Source: an uncultured Dorea sp. (GTDB lineage Bacteria > Bacillota > Clostridia > Lachnospirales > Lachnospiraceae). Taken from it: a stretch of DNA of 23,487 bases. The DNA lies in NCBI GenBank assembly GCA_910587575.1, contig CAJULU010000025.1:1-23487 (forward strand), written 5' to 3'. The position numbers and the translations under genes are program-made. Under the pieces are notes generated by a model, which saw only the letters and a program-made list of their open reading frames with translations, ran no database searches and was not told where the DNA came from. Position 1 is the first letter of the stretch. Each line of letters opens with the position of its first letter. Positions 1 to 6,589 of this stretch are shown piece by piece.

Positions 1-84
1 CCTAATCGTTCGCAGACCAATTCCTGACTGGAAAAATCTTAATGAGTGTTAAGATTGTAGTTATGGAGTGAACAAAGAAATAAT

Positions 85-126
85 AAAAAAGGAAGACGCT
101 TGCTCATAAGAGGAAACATCTTCTCC
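85..126 (-). terminator. Probable Rho-independent terminator of the Abi gene
   Basis: On the minus strand, arms at 126-117 and 98-91 can pair with a two-base bulge and one G.U. They are followed directly by six T (90-85), a few bases after the Abi stop codon at 130-132. Confidence 0.5.
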
Positions 127-129
127 TTT

Positions 130-1074
130 CTATAGGATTGTATGATAGCGGGCAATGTTCTTCCAGTTATTCGGGAAACCCATTTGCTCCAGCAATTCGG
201 TTTCAGTAATGTAAATGAACTTTTTATTTAATTTCCCTATTTCCAAAACAAGTTTTCTTTTGAAGTTAGAAAAATCTTCTTTTGTTAATAAGTAGCGGAA
301 AGCAATGACAACAGCAAACAAATCCTGTTTTCCATAGGCATACTGGTTTCCCTTTTTGGGGATTTTAAGTTTGGCATGCAGCGAGGTATCTAAAATCTGG
401 TCTACAGTTTTATATGTAAATAGCCGATCTCCGTGGGCACAGGCATTTCTGTATTTTGTCAGGACGGACAGATATCGTTCAAGCTGCCGTTGGTTGACAG
501 CGGGAAAATGGCGGCATACTTTAGAACGGAGGGATTGCGGCAATACATTGTACATTTTTGATAAACTTCCGAAAGTTAATATACTGGTAGTTATCCATAA
601 GGGAATGTTTCCGTATTGTGTCTTGTGATGACTCACATAGCTATGCTCTGTTGAATTTATTGCACCGTGTAACTTTTTCATCAATCCGTCTATAGTTTTT
701 TTGTTCCGTGGGATATTATTATAATTGTTTGGATTCATGTATTCTCTTTGAGAAATGCCATGCGCTTCTATAAAATAGTACGCCATAAGGTTTCCTATAT
801 GCCGCTCAATCTGTAGCAAGTATTTTAAAAACAGTTCTCTTAAATTTGCATCAAACTGATAGAGAGCTACAATTTCGTCAAAGGTCGTTCCCGGTCTATA
901 TTTTTTGGAAAAAGGAATCCGGAATAATTGTTTATATCCGCCCATTAGTGAGAAATAGCCAATTCGCTGTAAAATTTCTTCTGCATATCTTAAATCTGAG
1001 ATTTCGATTTGCTTTTCGTTTTTTAAAGACTCGACCTGTTGGGTAAAGGTTAAAAAGTGTTTTGATGCCGCCAT
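130..1074 (-). CDS. Abi family (Abi_2 / AbiD-AbiF type) HEPN protein
   Basis: 314 residues, resembling the Abi_2 (abortive infection) family that includes lactococcal AbiD and AbiF. Members are thought to act as RNA-targeting toxins that halt infected cells. The N-terminal part (about residues 1-60, with a YFSLMGGYKQLF stretch) and the central helical part match the family layout. The HEPN-type R-x4-H motif is visible as RNACAH at residues 209-214, within KYRNACAHGDRLF. The frame is open for 41 more codons upstream, but the ATG at 1074 is chosen because an AGGAG lies 5-8 bases before it and the upstream codons cover a structured, promoter-proximal leader. The gene is monocistronic, has its own promoter (1169-1197) and a likely terminator, and sits in a zone of mobile-element debris. 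Phage defence is inferred from the family. Confidence 0.85.
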   Translation of the reverse strand: MAASKHFLTFTQQVESLKNEKQIEISDLRYAEEILQRIGYFSLMGGYKQLFRIPFSKKYRPGTTFDEIVALYQFDANLRELFLKYLLQIERHIGNLMAYYFIEAHGISQREYMNPNNYNNIPRNKKTIDGLMKKLHGAINSTEHSYVSHHKTQYGNIPLWITTSILTFGSLSKMYNVLPQSLRSKVCRHFPAVNQRQLERYLSVLTKYRNACAHGDRLFTYKTVDQILDTSLHAKLKIPKKGNQYAYGKQDLFAVVIAFRYLLTKEDFSNFKRKLVLEIGKLNKKFIYITETELLEQMGFPNNWKNIARYHTIL

Positions 1075-1094
1075 AGTAAAATCTCCTGTAATGT

Positions 1095-1162
1095 AAAAGA
1101 GGGAGATACCCGTCGGCTCTCCCCCGCCTGTGGGCTTCACAAGTTTCCACAGAACGATCACT
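1095..1162 (-). ncRNA. Candidate AbiF-type leader/antitoxin RNA
   Basis: A promoter at 1169-1197 predicts a transcript starting near 1162, almost 90 bases before the Abi start codon. It can fold into two hairpins: CTGTGG (1152-1147) with CCACAG (1133-1128), and GGGAGA (1123-1118) with TCTCCC (1106-1101). The second is followed by TCTTTT, so it resembles a leaky terminator that would release a short RNA and let some transcripts reach the toxin. A conserved abiF RNA motif upstream of Abi_2 genes has been reported, and AbiF-type proteins have been described as RNA-toxin systems. That this leader is such an RNA is inference from position and structure. Confidence 0.6.
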
Positions 1163-1168
1163 GAGTTT

Positions 1169-1197
1169 AATATAGCAGAACTGACATCAAAAGTCAA
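1169..1197 (-). promoter_or_regulatory. Promoter of the Abi leader RNA and gene
   Basis: Minus strand: TTGACT at 1197-1192, a 17-base spacer, then TATATT at 1174-1169. This is close to the sigma-A consensus with ideal spacing. Confidence 0.75.
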
Positions 1198-1277
1198 TAT
1201 GCTGGTTCAACTCTGCAATAGTATATGTCGTGCTATAAGGAAAGATACTATAATATGCATGTTGAATTATACATTAA

Positions 1278-1733
1278 TATAGTTTAAATATATGGTTAAG
1301 GTTCATGTATCATTCCCTGGGGATGATTGGGTATATCTTTGTCTGCACGCCGGCTTATAGGGAGAAATGGGACTGCCAGAATGATGAAATATTCGAATAT
1401 GCGAATATCATGCTCCTTGATAAAGATAATATATCCAGGAAGCGTATTAACGCTTACTATGCAAAAAATAATATCATTCCCCTGCATATTCTTGAGGTAA
1501 ATGAAATGGATATGCTGATTGAATTTGCCAAAATGGGGATTGGAATTTCCTGTGTTGTGAAACAGTTTGTAGGGCAGGAGTTAGAAGCGGGCTGCCTGAT
1601 GGAAATCACCTTGTCCAATCCTGTTCCGCCTCGTGAAATCGGTTTTTTATATCAGGATATACAGCCGTTCAATGACAATATTCTGAAATTTATCCATGCA
1701 AAACCTGTCGCTAACGGTGTTTCTATATCTTGA
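1278..1733 (+). pseudogene. LysR-family regulator, C-terminal fragment
   Basis: The frame reads as the distal half of a LysR substrate-binding domain. A stretch like ILEVNEMDMLIEFAKMGIGI, followed by SCVVKQFV and later EIGFLYQ, is typical of the last ~110 residues of these regulators. The helix-turn-helix and the first half of the effector domain are absent: an in-frame TAA lies at 1275-1277 and the sequence before it is AT-rich and shows nothing LysR-like. A full member is about 290-300 residues; only about 140 remain. It lies between the Abi gene and two other gene fragments, so it looks like debris from insertion or deletion. An ATG at 1305 could start translation, but no good ribosome site precedes it. 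Confidence 0.7.
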
Positions 1734-1749
1734 AGGAAAAGGGCTCACT

Positions 1750-2238
1750 ATGAGTGAAGCCAGCGAGTATGCCGCATTTCGGGTGCTGCCTTTAGACGAA
1801 ACATGCAGGGAGTTGAACCGGCAGTATATCCTTCCTGCTAGTTATAAGAGAAACAACCTGTTTCTGGTGGATTGGAATGAGAATGATTTCGGGACGTTGG
1901 ATTTCTATGATTTGTATGACCTGTTTTACCCCAGGGTAAACGGCGGGCAGATCCCGTATGGTATGGACGATAACTTAGGGGTTGGCGCGGTATACAGGAT
2001 CCCGGAGGATGAATTTGAGAACGTCATTCAAAGATATATCAACATAGACAGCGGCACATTGCAGTCAAAAACGGTTTTTTATCCAGAGGATGGGACATAT
2101 GAATATAAGCCGAGAGGCTTTTATGAAGTGGAATATCCGGAGTATCCATATCCGGAAGTGGTTCAGTATACGGAAAACAGCGACGGAACCATAACGCTGA
2201 CAGTAAATGTGGTATTTCCCTATGCTGGCATTGTTTAG
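1750..2238 (+). pseudogene. DUF6070-like protein, fragment
   Basis: 162 residues from the ATG at 1750, with AAGGAAAAGGG about ten bases before it. The conserved stretch RGFYEVEYPEYPYPEVV, followed by YTENSDGTITLTVNVVFP, resembles Lachnospiraceae proteins that I recall as DUF6070 (function unknown, usually far longer and exported). No signal peptide or lipobox is present. The frame stops a few residues after NVVFP, where the family continues, so both ends appear lost. The TAG at 2236-2238 is in the same frame as the recombinase that follows, which suggests a deletion joined the two. The family call is from memory of the motif. Confidence 0.55.
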
Positions 2239-2262
2239 TATGTTTCGATTGAAGAAAATCCT

Positions 2263-3273
2263 TTGATAACAGATTTATTTGAGAGATGGAACGAAGAACG
2301 GTATGAAAATGGTGAGATTGGAAAGAATTCATATACCAAATATGGAAATGATTTTAAAAGGTTCTTCCAAAAGCAGGATACATTATGCAGTATTCCTATG
2401 AAAGAGATTACAGAAGCGGAGTTATTAGCGTTTATTAAACTGAATATAAGAAGGTTTCATTTGACTAGAAAATCATATGCATCATTGCGAACGTTGATTA
2501 TGGGTGTATTCAAGTATACCCAAGGGCACACCATAACGCATGCCCTGCGGGCGGGTGGACTCCGTCCAATAAGGTATGCAAAGATGAACAAAATGACCGA
2601 TATTAGTATTAGCACATTCTTCAGTGATTTGCAGCTTTCAAATAATCTTTTTAAGAAAAACCGTAAAGACGCTTCAAGTCAAGTATTTAATGATGATGAA
2701 GTGATTAAACTTGTAAAATATCTAAGGGATCATCCGACAATACATAACCTTGGATTGTTATTATTGTTTGATACTGGCATGAGAGTAGGAGAATTATGTG
2801 TGCTTAAGCCAGAGAACATTACAAAAGAAGGAATTGTGATAAATTCTACTGAAATCTACTACAAAGACCCAGATACAAACAAGACCGTTTTTGAGATAAA
2901 GGATACGCCTAAAATGGGTGCTGACGAAAGAACCATTATTATTCCAGAGCCGACAAGGGCAATCATAAAGCGGATTAGGCTAATGAATCCATTTGGCGAG
3001 TATTTATTCATGAAGGATGGAAAGAGAATCAATAGTACTCGTTTTAATTATCATCTTTATAAAGCGTGTAAAGAAGTTGGGATTCCAGAGAGGTCTACAC
3101 ATAAGATCAGAAAGACATACGCCAGCAAATTGATTGATGGAGAGGTAGAAGAAGCCCTTATTCGTTCTCAGATGGGACATACTGATATTAAGACTACGAA
3201 GGATTACTATTATTATGCAACGCAGAACCAGAAGTACAAAGAAAGCCAGATTGCCAAGGCTTTATGTGTATGA
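2263..3273 (+). pseudogene. Tyrosine recombinase (integrase), N-truncated and carrying a mini-element
   Basis: The catalytic domain (about residues 145-336) shows the expected residues: Arg in GMRVGELC, His and Arg in THKIRKTYAS, His in MGHTDIKTT, and a Tyr-rich DYYYY nucleophile region. The core-binding domain is recognisable before it (SYTKYGNDFKRFF, LTRKSYASLRTLI). Two defects are seen. There is no convincing start: the best is TTG at 2263 with a poor ribosome site, the in-frame stop of the preceding fragment lies 24 bases earlier, and the usual N-terminal arm of roughly 30 residues is missing. Second, a 60-bp repeat sits in frame between FKY and AK, adding 20 residues in the core-binding domain. 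The frame is open and the catalytic residues survive, so residual activity is possible. Its 3' end is 95 bp from tRNA-Trp, a typical integration target. Confidence 0.75.
2515..2577 (+). repeat. Mini-element, copy A, inside the integrase gene
   Basis: 63 bp match the reverse complement of 17885-17947 with 56 identities and no gaps. It contains two short palindromes: AGGGCA/TGCCCT around a 12-base loop, and GGAC-tcc-GTCC. TAT occurs at both ends (2515-2517 and 2575-2577). Removing one TAT plus the insert (60 bp) restores FKYAK, the usual family reading, so TAT looks like a target-site duplication. Confidence 0.8.
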
Positions 3274-3368
3274 TTAAGTTTTTCCAGACGGCAAAATCCA
3301 GAAAAATAAAAATGCCCGCAAACCCTTTAAAATCAAGGCTTCCAAGCATTCTTATGTACATCACAAAA
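3274..3368. other. Gap between integrase and tRNA-Trp; likely attachment-site side
   Basis: No gene. It separates the recombinase stop from the 3' end of tRNA-Trp. Tyrosine recombinases commonly use tRNA 3' ends, so the crossover core is expected at or next to about 3369-3395. The matching second copy would lie beyond the left edge and is not visible. Confidence 0.35.
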
Positions 3369-3439
3369 CAGGGGATGAGAGAATCGAACTCCCGCCAAAG
3401 GTTTTGGAGACCCCTATCATACCACTTGACCAATCCCCT
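3369..3439 (-). tRNA. trnW: tRNA-Trp (CCA anticodon)
   Basis: Minus-strand cloverleaf of 71 bases without an encoded CCA tail. The acceptor AGGGGAT pairs with ATCCCCT, with discriminator G. The D stem is GTCA/TGAT. The anticodon stem GGGGT/ACCTT (two G.U pairs) encloses the loop CTCCAAA with anticodon CCA. The T stem GGGAG/CTCTC encloses TTCGATT. Its 3' end faces the integrase. A dedicated promoter lies upstream. Confidence 0.93.
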
Positions 3440-3461
3440 ATGTGTCTCACTTACCTAAATA

Positions 3462-3491
3462 TTTATAACACATATTGTATATATTTGTCAA
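3462..3491 (-). promoter_or_regulatory. tRNA-Trp promoter
   Basis: Minus strand: TTGACA at 3491-3486, an 18-base spacer and TATAAA at 3467-3462, about 23 bases before the tRNA 5' end. Confidence 0.75.
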
Positions 3492-3510
3492 GTGGCAAAA
3501 TTAATTTTTA

Positions 3511-4167
3511 TTATTTCACCGCCTGAACGCCGATTGCGTTCATTCCCGTCTTCCGAAATACCTGAATCAGCGCCTTACCCAGCGCCAGAACCAGAATAGC
3601 CGCAGCAATTGCTTCCGGAATCCCGGATGCCGTCACCGTCCCCATAATCAGACCCCATACGGCAGAAACGGCAACTTCTTTTGCATCCGCATACTGCTGT
3701 GCAAAGAGCAGATAGATACTTCCCATAACCGTAATGGTATTCACCATGGATCCTGCAAATCCCACAATCGGAAGTGCAAGAAGCTGATTCACCTTTAACC
3801 TGGTAAAGAGAATCCACAGCCATCCGGCGGCAACTCCGATCAGAATCCGGCAGCCTACGGAAATCCACAGAGCCTTTAATGCCCCCGGTATGCCCGACGT
3901 ACTCATGAACGGGGAAAAGGCGAAGGACAGAAGGGTGGGCGCCATCGTATTGCTGATTAATGAGCAGATACCGAACACTGCTCCCAGGATTGCCCCGGCC
4001 CATGGTCCTAACAGGACGGCTCCGATGATGACAGGAATGTGGACAGTTGTCGCCTTGATAATCGGAAGCTGTATCATCCCCAGCGGCGTATTCGCCAGCA
4101 CGATGACGATTGCCGCCATAAGTGCAACACTGACCATCCAACGAGTGTCATGTCTTTGTTCTTTCAT
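3511..4167 (-). CDS. ECF transporter S component (vitamin-type substrate unknown)
   Basis: 218 residues, with about six hydrophobic segments. It is the substrate-binding membrane subunit of an energy-coupling-factor importer. The segment after the first helix (TTVHIPVIIGAVLLGPWAGA, then ILGAVFG) is the typical loop and helix pattern of the ECF_trnsprt family (PF12822), and the length is normal. No EcfA or EcfT gene is nearby, so it would share the group II module encoded elsewhere. The start at 4167 is set by AGGAGG about nine bases upstream. I saw no riboswitch-like fold in the leader. The substrate cannot be read from the sequence; pantothenate-type or other vitamin S components are possible. 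Confidence 0.85.
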   Translation of the reverse strand: MKEQRHDTRWMVSVALMAAIVIVLANTPLGMIQLPIIKATTVHIPVIIGAVLLGPWAGAILGAVFGICSLISNTMAPTLLSFAFSPFMSTSGIPGALKALWISVGCRILIGVAAGWLWILFTRLKVNQLLALPIVGFAGSMVNTITVMGSIYLLFAQQYADAKEVAVSAVWGLIMGTVTASGIPEAIAAAILVLALGKALIQVFRKTGMNAIGVQAVK

Positions 4168-4228
4168 TATTCAATTCCTCCTTGTTATCATTCTCATATG
4201 AAATGAGATACAATACAATTACGGAAAT

Positions 4229-4257
4229 ATTATAACACCTGCTACCCTTTAGGACAA
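4229..4257 (-). promoter_or_regulatory. Promoter of the ECF S-component gene
   Basis: Minus strand: TATAAT at 4234-4229 preceded by TG one base upstream (extended -10, TGTTATAAT). A weak TTGTCC lies 17 bases further upstream. Confidence 0.65.
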
Positions 4258-4355
4258 GAGTTTATTTTTCGGCACACACTTTCGGGACACATAGAGAAAC
4301 ATCGAGGCATGTAAACACATAGATGACAAATAGAGAAATAAATGTACAAATCCCA

Positions 4356-4384
4356 TTGTATGACATCCGAATTTTTGCTATAGT
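4356..4384 (+). promoter_or_regulatory. Promoter of the Lys-rich / ABC / ZIP operon
   Basis: TTGTAT at 4356-4361, a 17-base spacer and TATAGT at 4379-4384, about 40 bases before the first start codon. The divergent interval 4168-4425 holds this and the ECF promoter and nothing else that I can see. Confidence 0.55.
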
Positions 4385-4425
4385 TGAAGAAATATTTAAA
4401 AGATTTGGGAAAGTAGGGGATCGGT

Positions 4426-4779
4426 ATGTTGTTTAAGAAAAAAGATGTAAAAGAAAAAAGTGTAAAAGATAAGAATGCAAAAGATAAGAATGTAAAAGAA
4501 AAAAAAGTAACGAAAACCACGGTGAAGAGTACCAGAAAACCGGCTGCAAAGACAGTAAAAAAACAGACTGGCAATACTGCTGCAAAGAGCGGAAAGAACG
4601 GAAATAGTGGAAAAGGGGGAAAGACGCCGGACAAAAGCGACCAGATTCTGTCCAAGCTGATGGCAATTGAGAAAGAGGCAAGGCTTGAGCAGGCAAGAGA
4701 CCAGGTAGACCGGCTGGAAGACGAGAAGATAGCCGAGAATCTTGAACTTCTGCTGAAAATCATGCGGTCGGAACAATAA
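4426..4779 (+). CDS. Small Lys-rich protein with C-terminal helix, unknown function
   Basis: 117 residues in two parts. Residues 1 to about 70 are extremely Lys-rich and low in complexity, with short K-D-K-N type repeats and later K-x-G/N stretches, resembling nucleoid-binding histone-H1-like tails. Residues from about 72 to 117 form a predicted amphipathic helix or coiled coil (DQILSKLMAIEKEARLEQAR and onward). There is no signal peptide or membrane segment. AGGGGA precedes the ATG. It is the first gene of the run leading into the ABC exporter, 13 bases before it. I do not recognise the family; nucleic-acid or phospholipid binding by the basic tail is only a guess. Confidence 0.7.
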   Translation: MLFKKKDVKEKSVKDKNAKDKNVKEKKVTKTTVKSTRKPAAKTVKKQTGNTAAKSGKNGNSGKGGKTPDKSDQILSKLMAIEKEARLEQARDQVDRLEDEKIAENLELLLKIMRSEQ

Positions 4780-4792
4780 ACGGAAAAGAGTG

Positions 4793-6586
4793 ATGAAGAT
4801 TAAGTATAGAAAATGGAATCCGATCCGTCAGTTTTTTGTCGGTTCAAAGAAATATTTTGCCATTGCAGTGGCAGCGTCCCTGGCCATGACCGCCATGAAC
4901 GCTCTGACACCCCAGATTTTCCGTTTCAGCATTGATTCGGTGCTTGACGGTACACGGTATGAATATCTGTCCGGACATCTCTGGATACTGGCATTTCTGC
5001 TGGTGGCGGTGGCGGCGCTCTCGGGACTGTCCCAGTATGTGTGCCGGGCGAATACGGCGCTGGCAGGAGAGACATTTGCCCGGAATATGCGTGATATGCT
5101 GTTTCGCCATGTCCAGAGGCTTCCCATGAGCTGGCATGACCAGAACCAGACCGGGGACATCATTCAACGCTGTACCTCGGATGTGGAAGTGATCCGTAAT
5201 TTCGTTGTGACACAATTGCTGGAAGTGTTTCGGACGGTGTTTCTGATTGTCATCTATTTCTCCATGATGGTGTCCATGAATGTCCGTCTGTCCATGGCGG
5301 TACTGCCCTTCGTTCCCGTTGTCATCATCTATTCGGCAGTATTTTACCGGCTGATTGCCAGACGTTTTATTGATGCAGATGAAGCAGAGGGCGAACTGTC
5401 GACGGTAGTTCAGGAGAATGCGACCGGAGTCCGGGTGGTCCGGGCCTTCGGGCGGGAGAGGTTCGAGATGGACCGTTTCCGTGAGAAAAATGATAGTTTC
5501 GCAAAGCTGTGGATAAGGCTTGGCACACTGTCCGGCCTGTACTGGGGTGTGGGAGATCTGATCACGGGGCTTCAGGTGGTCACGGTGATTGTCCTGGGAG
5601 CGGCAGAAGCGGTTCAAGGCAGTATCTCTGTAGGGGAGTTTGTGGCATTCGCCTCTTATAATACAACCCTGGTATGGCCGATCCGCGGGCTTGGCAGAAT
5701 TCTGTCGGACATGAGCAAAGCGGGGGTTTCCTTCGAGCGGGTGGATTACATTATCCGTGCCCGGGAGGAAGTGCATGGAGACGAGGAAGGGATTGCCCCG
5801 GAAGAAAGAGAAGCCGGAAAGGCAGAGGCATTTGATATTGTATTCGATCATGTCAGTTTCGGTTATGAGGATGGAAATGAGGTATTGACGGATATGGATT
5901 TCCGGATTCCACAGGGGTGTACCTTCGGGATTCTCGGGGGCACGGGGAGCGGAAAGTCTACGATTGTGCAGCTGCTGACCCGCCTCTATGAACTGGAAGA
6001 CGGCAAAGGAAGTATCCGGATCGGCGGAAAAGATATTCGGGAGATTCCGCTTAAGGAACTGCGCAGACAGGTGGGAATGGTTCTGCAGGAGCCGTTTCTG
6101 TATTCCCGCACGATCCGGGAGAATATCGGTGCGGCTTCCCCGCAGGTTACCTTCGAAGAGATCCGTCATGCGGCGGAGATTGCCTGTATTGATGAGGCGG
6201 TTATGGGATTTGCGGATGGCTATGACACTCTGGTGGGAGAACGTGGTGTTACACTTTCCGGCGGACAGCGTCAGCGGGTGGCCATAGCAAGAATGCTGCT
6301 TCAGAAAGCGCCGGTCATGGTATTTGACGATTCTCTGTCAGCGGTGGATTCCCAGACCGATACGAAGATCCGCAGGGCACTGGGTGAACACAGAAAAGAA
6401 GCTACTGTAATCTTAATTTCCCACCGGATTACAACACTGATGGGGGCAGATCAGATTCTGGTGCTGAATCATGGCCGTATGGAAGAGATGGGAACCCATC
6501 AGGAACTCATTGCAGGCGGCGGCCTGTACCAGCAGATCTATGAGATTCAGATGAGCCAGGATGACAGGGAGAAGGTAGAGGTGTAA
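4793..6586 (+). CDS. Heterodimeric ABC exporter half-transporter, degenerate-site subunit
   Basis: 597 residues. Residues 1 to about 320 form an ABC type-1 exporter membrane domain (six helices); about 345-597 form the nucleotide-binding domain. Walker A is GGTGSGKST (382-390), the signature LSGGQ (488-492), and the Walker B region MVFDDSLSAVD. The residue after the Walker B Asp is Asp513, not the catalytic Glu. The partner gene, starting three bases after this stop, has the normal Glu but a deviant signature. That is the pattern of BmrCD/LmrCD/TM287-288-type heterodimers, where one ATP site is non-hydrolytic. The ATG at 4793 is preferred over the GTG at 4790 because of spacing to GGAAAAGAG. 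Multidrug or lipid export is likely; the substrate is unknown. Confidence 0.92.
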   Translation: MKIKYRKWNPIRQFFVGSKKYFAIAVAASLAMTAMNALTPQIFRFSIDSVLDGTRYEYLSGHLWILAFLLVAVAALSGLSQYVCRANTALAGETFARNMRDMLFRHVQRLPMSWHDQNQTGDIIQRCTSDVEVIRNFVVTQLLEVFRTVFLIVIYFSMMVSMNVRLSMAVLPFVPVVIIYSAVFYRLIARRFIDADEAEGELSTVVQENATGVRVVRAFGRERFEMDRFREKNDSFAKLWIRLGTLSGLYWGVGDLITGLQVVTVIVLGAAEAVQGSISVGEFVAFASYNTTLVWPIRGLGRILSDMSKAGVSFERVDYIIRAREEVHGDEEGIAPEEREAGKAEAFDIVFDHVSFGYEDGNEVLTDMDFRIPQGCTFGILGGTGSGKSTIVQLLTRLYELEDGKGSIRIGGKDIREIPLKELRRQVGMVLQEPFLYSRTIRENIGAASPQVTFEEIRHAAEIACIDEAVMGFADGYDTLVGERGVTLSGGQRQRVAIARMLLQKAPVMVFDDSLSAVDSQTDTKIRRALGEHRKEATVILISHRITTLMGADQILVLNHGRMEEMGTHQELIAGGGLYQQIYEIQMSQDDREKVEV

Positions 6587-6589
6587 GAG

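Noticed and set aside
1075..1197. N-terminal extension of the Abi protein by 41 residues
   Set aside because: The extension would be encoded by the promoter and hairpins, and the best ribosome site is just before 1074.
3369..3439. tRNA pseudogene created by integration
   Set aside because: All stems pair (some G.U), the anticodon loop is standard and a good promoter is present, so it is taken as functional.
4168..4425. Riboswitch upstream of the ECF S component
   Set aside because: The leader from its promoter is only about 60 bases and shows no extended paired fold or terminator.
4844..6169. Long minus-strand open frame (441 codons) opposite the first ABC gene
   Set aside because: It lies wholly antisense to a clear ABC exporter, its translation is rich in His/Arg/Pro without any domain, and no ribosome site precedes it.
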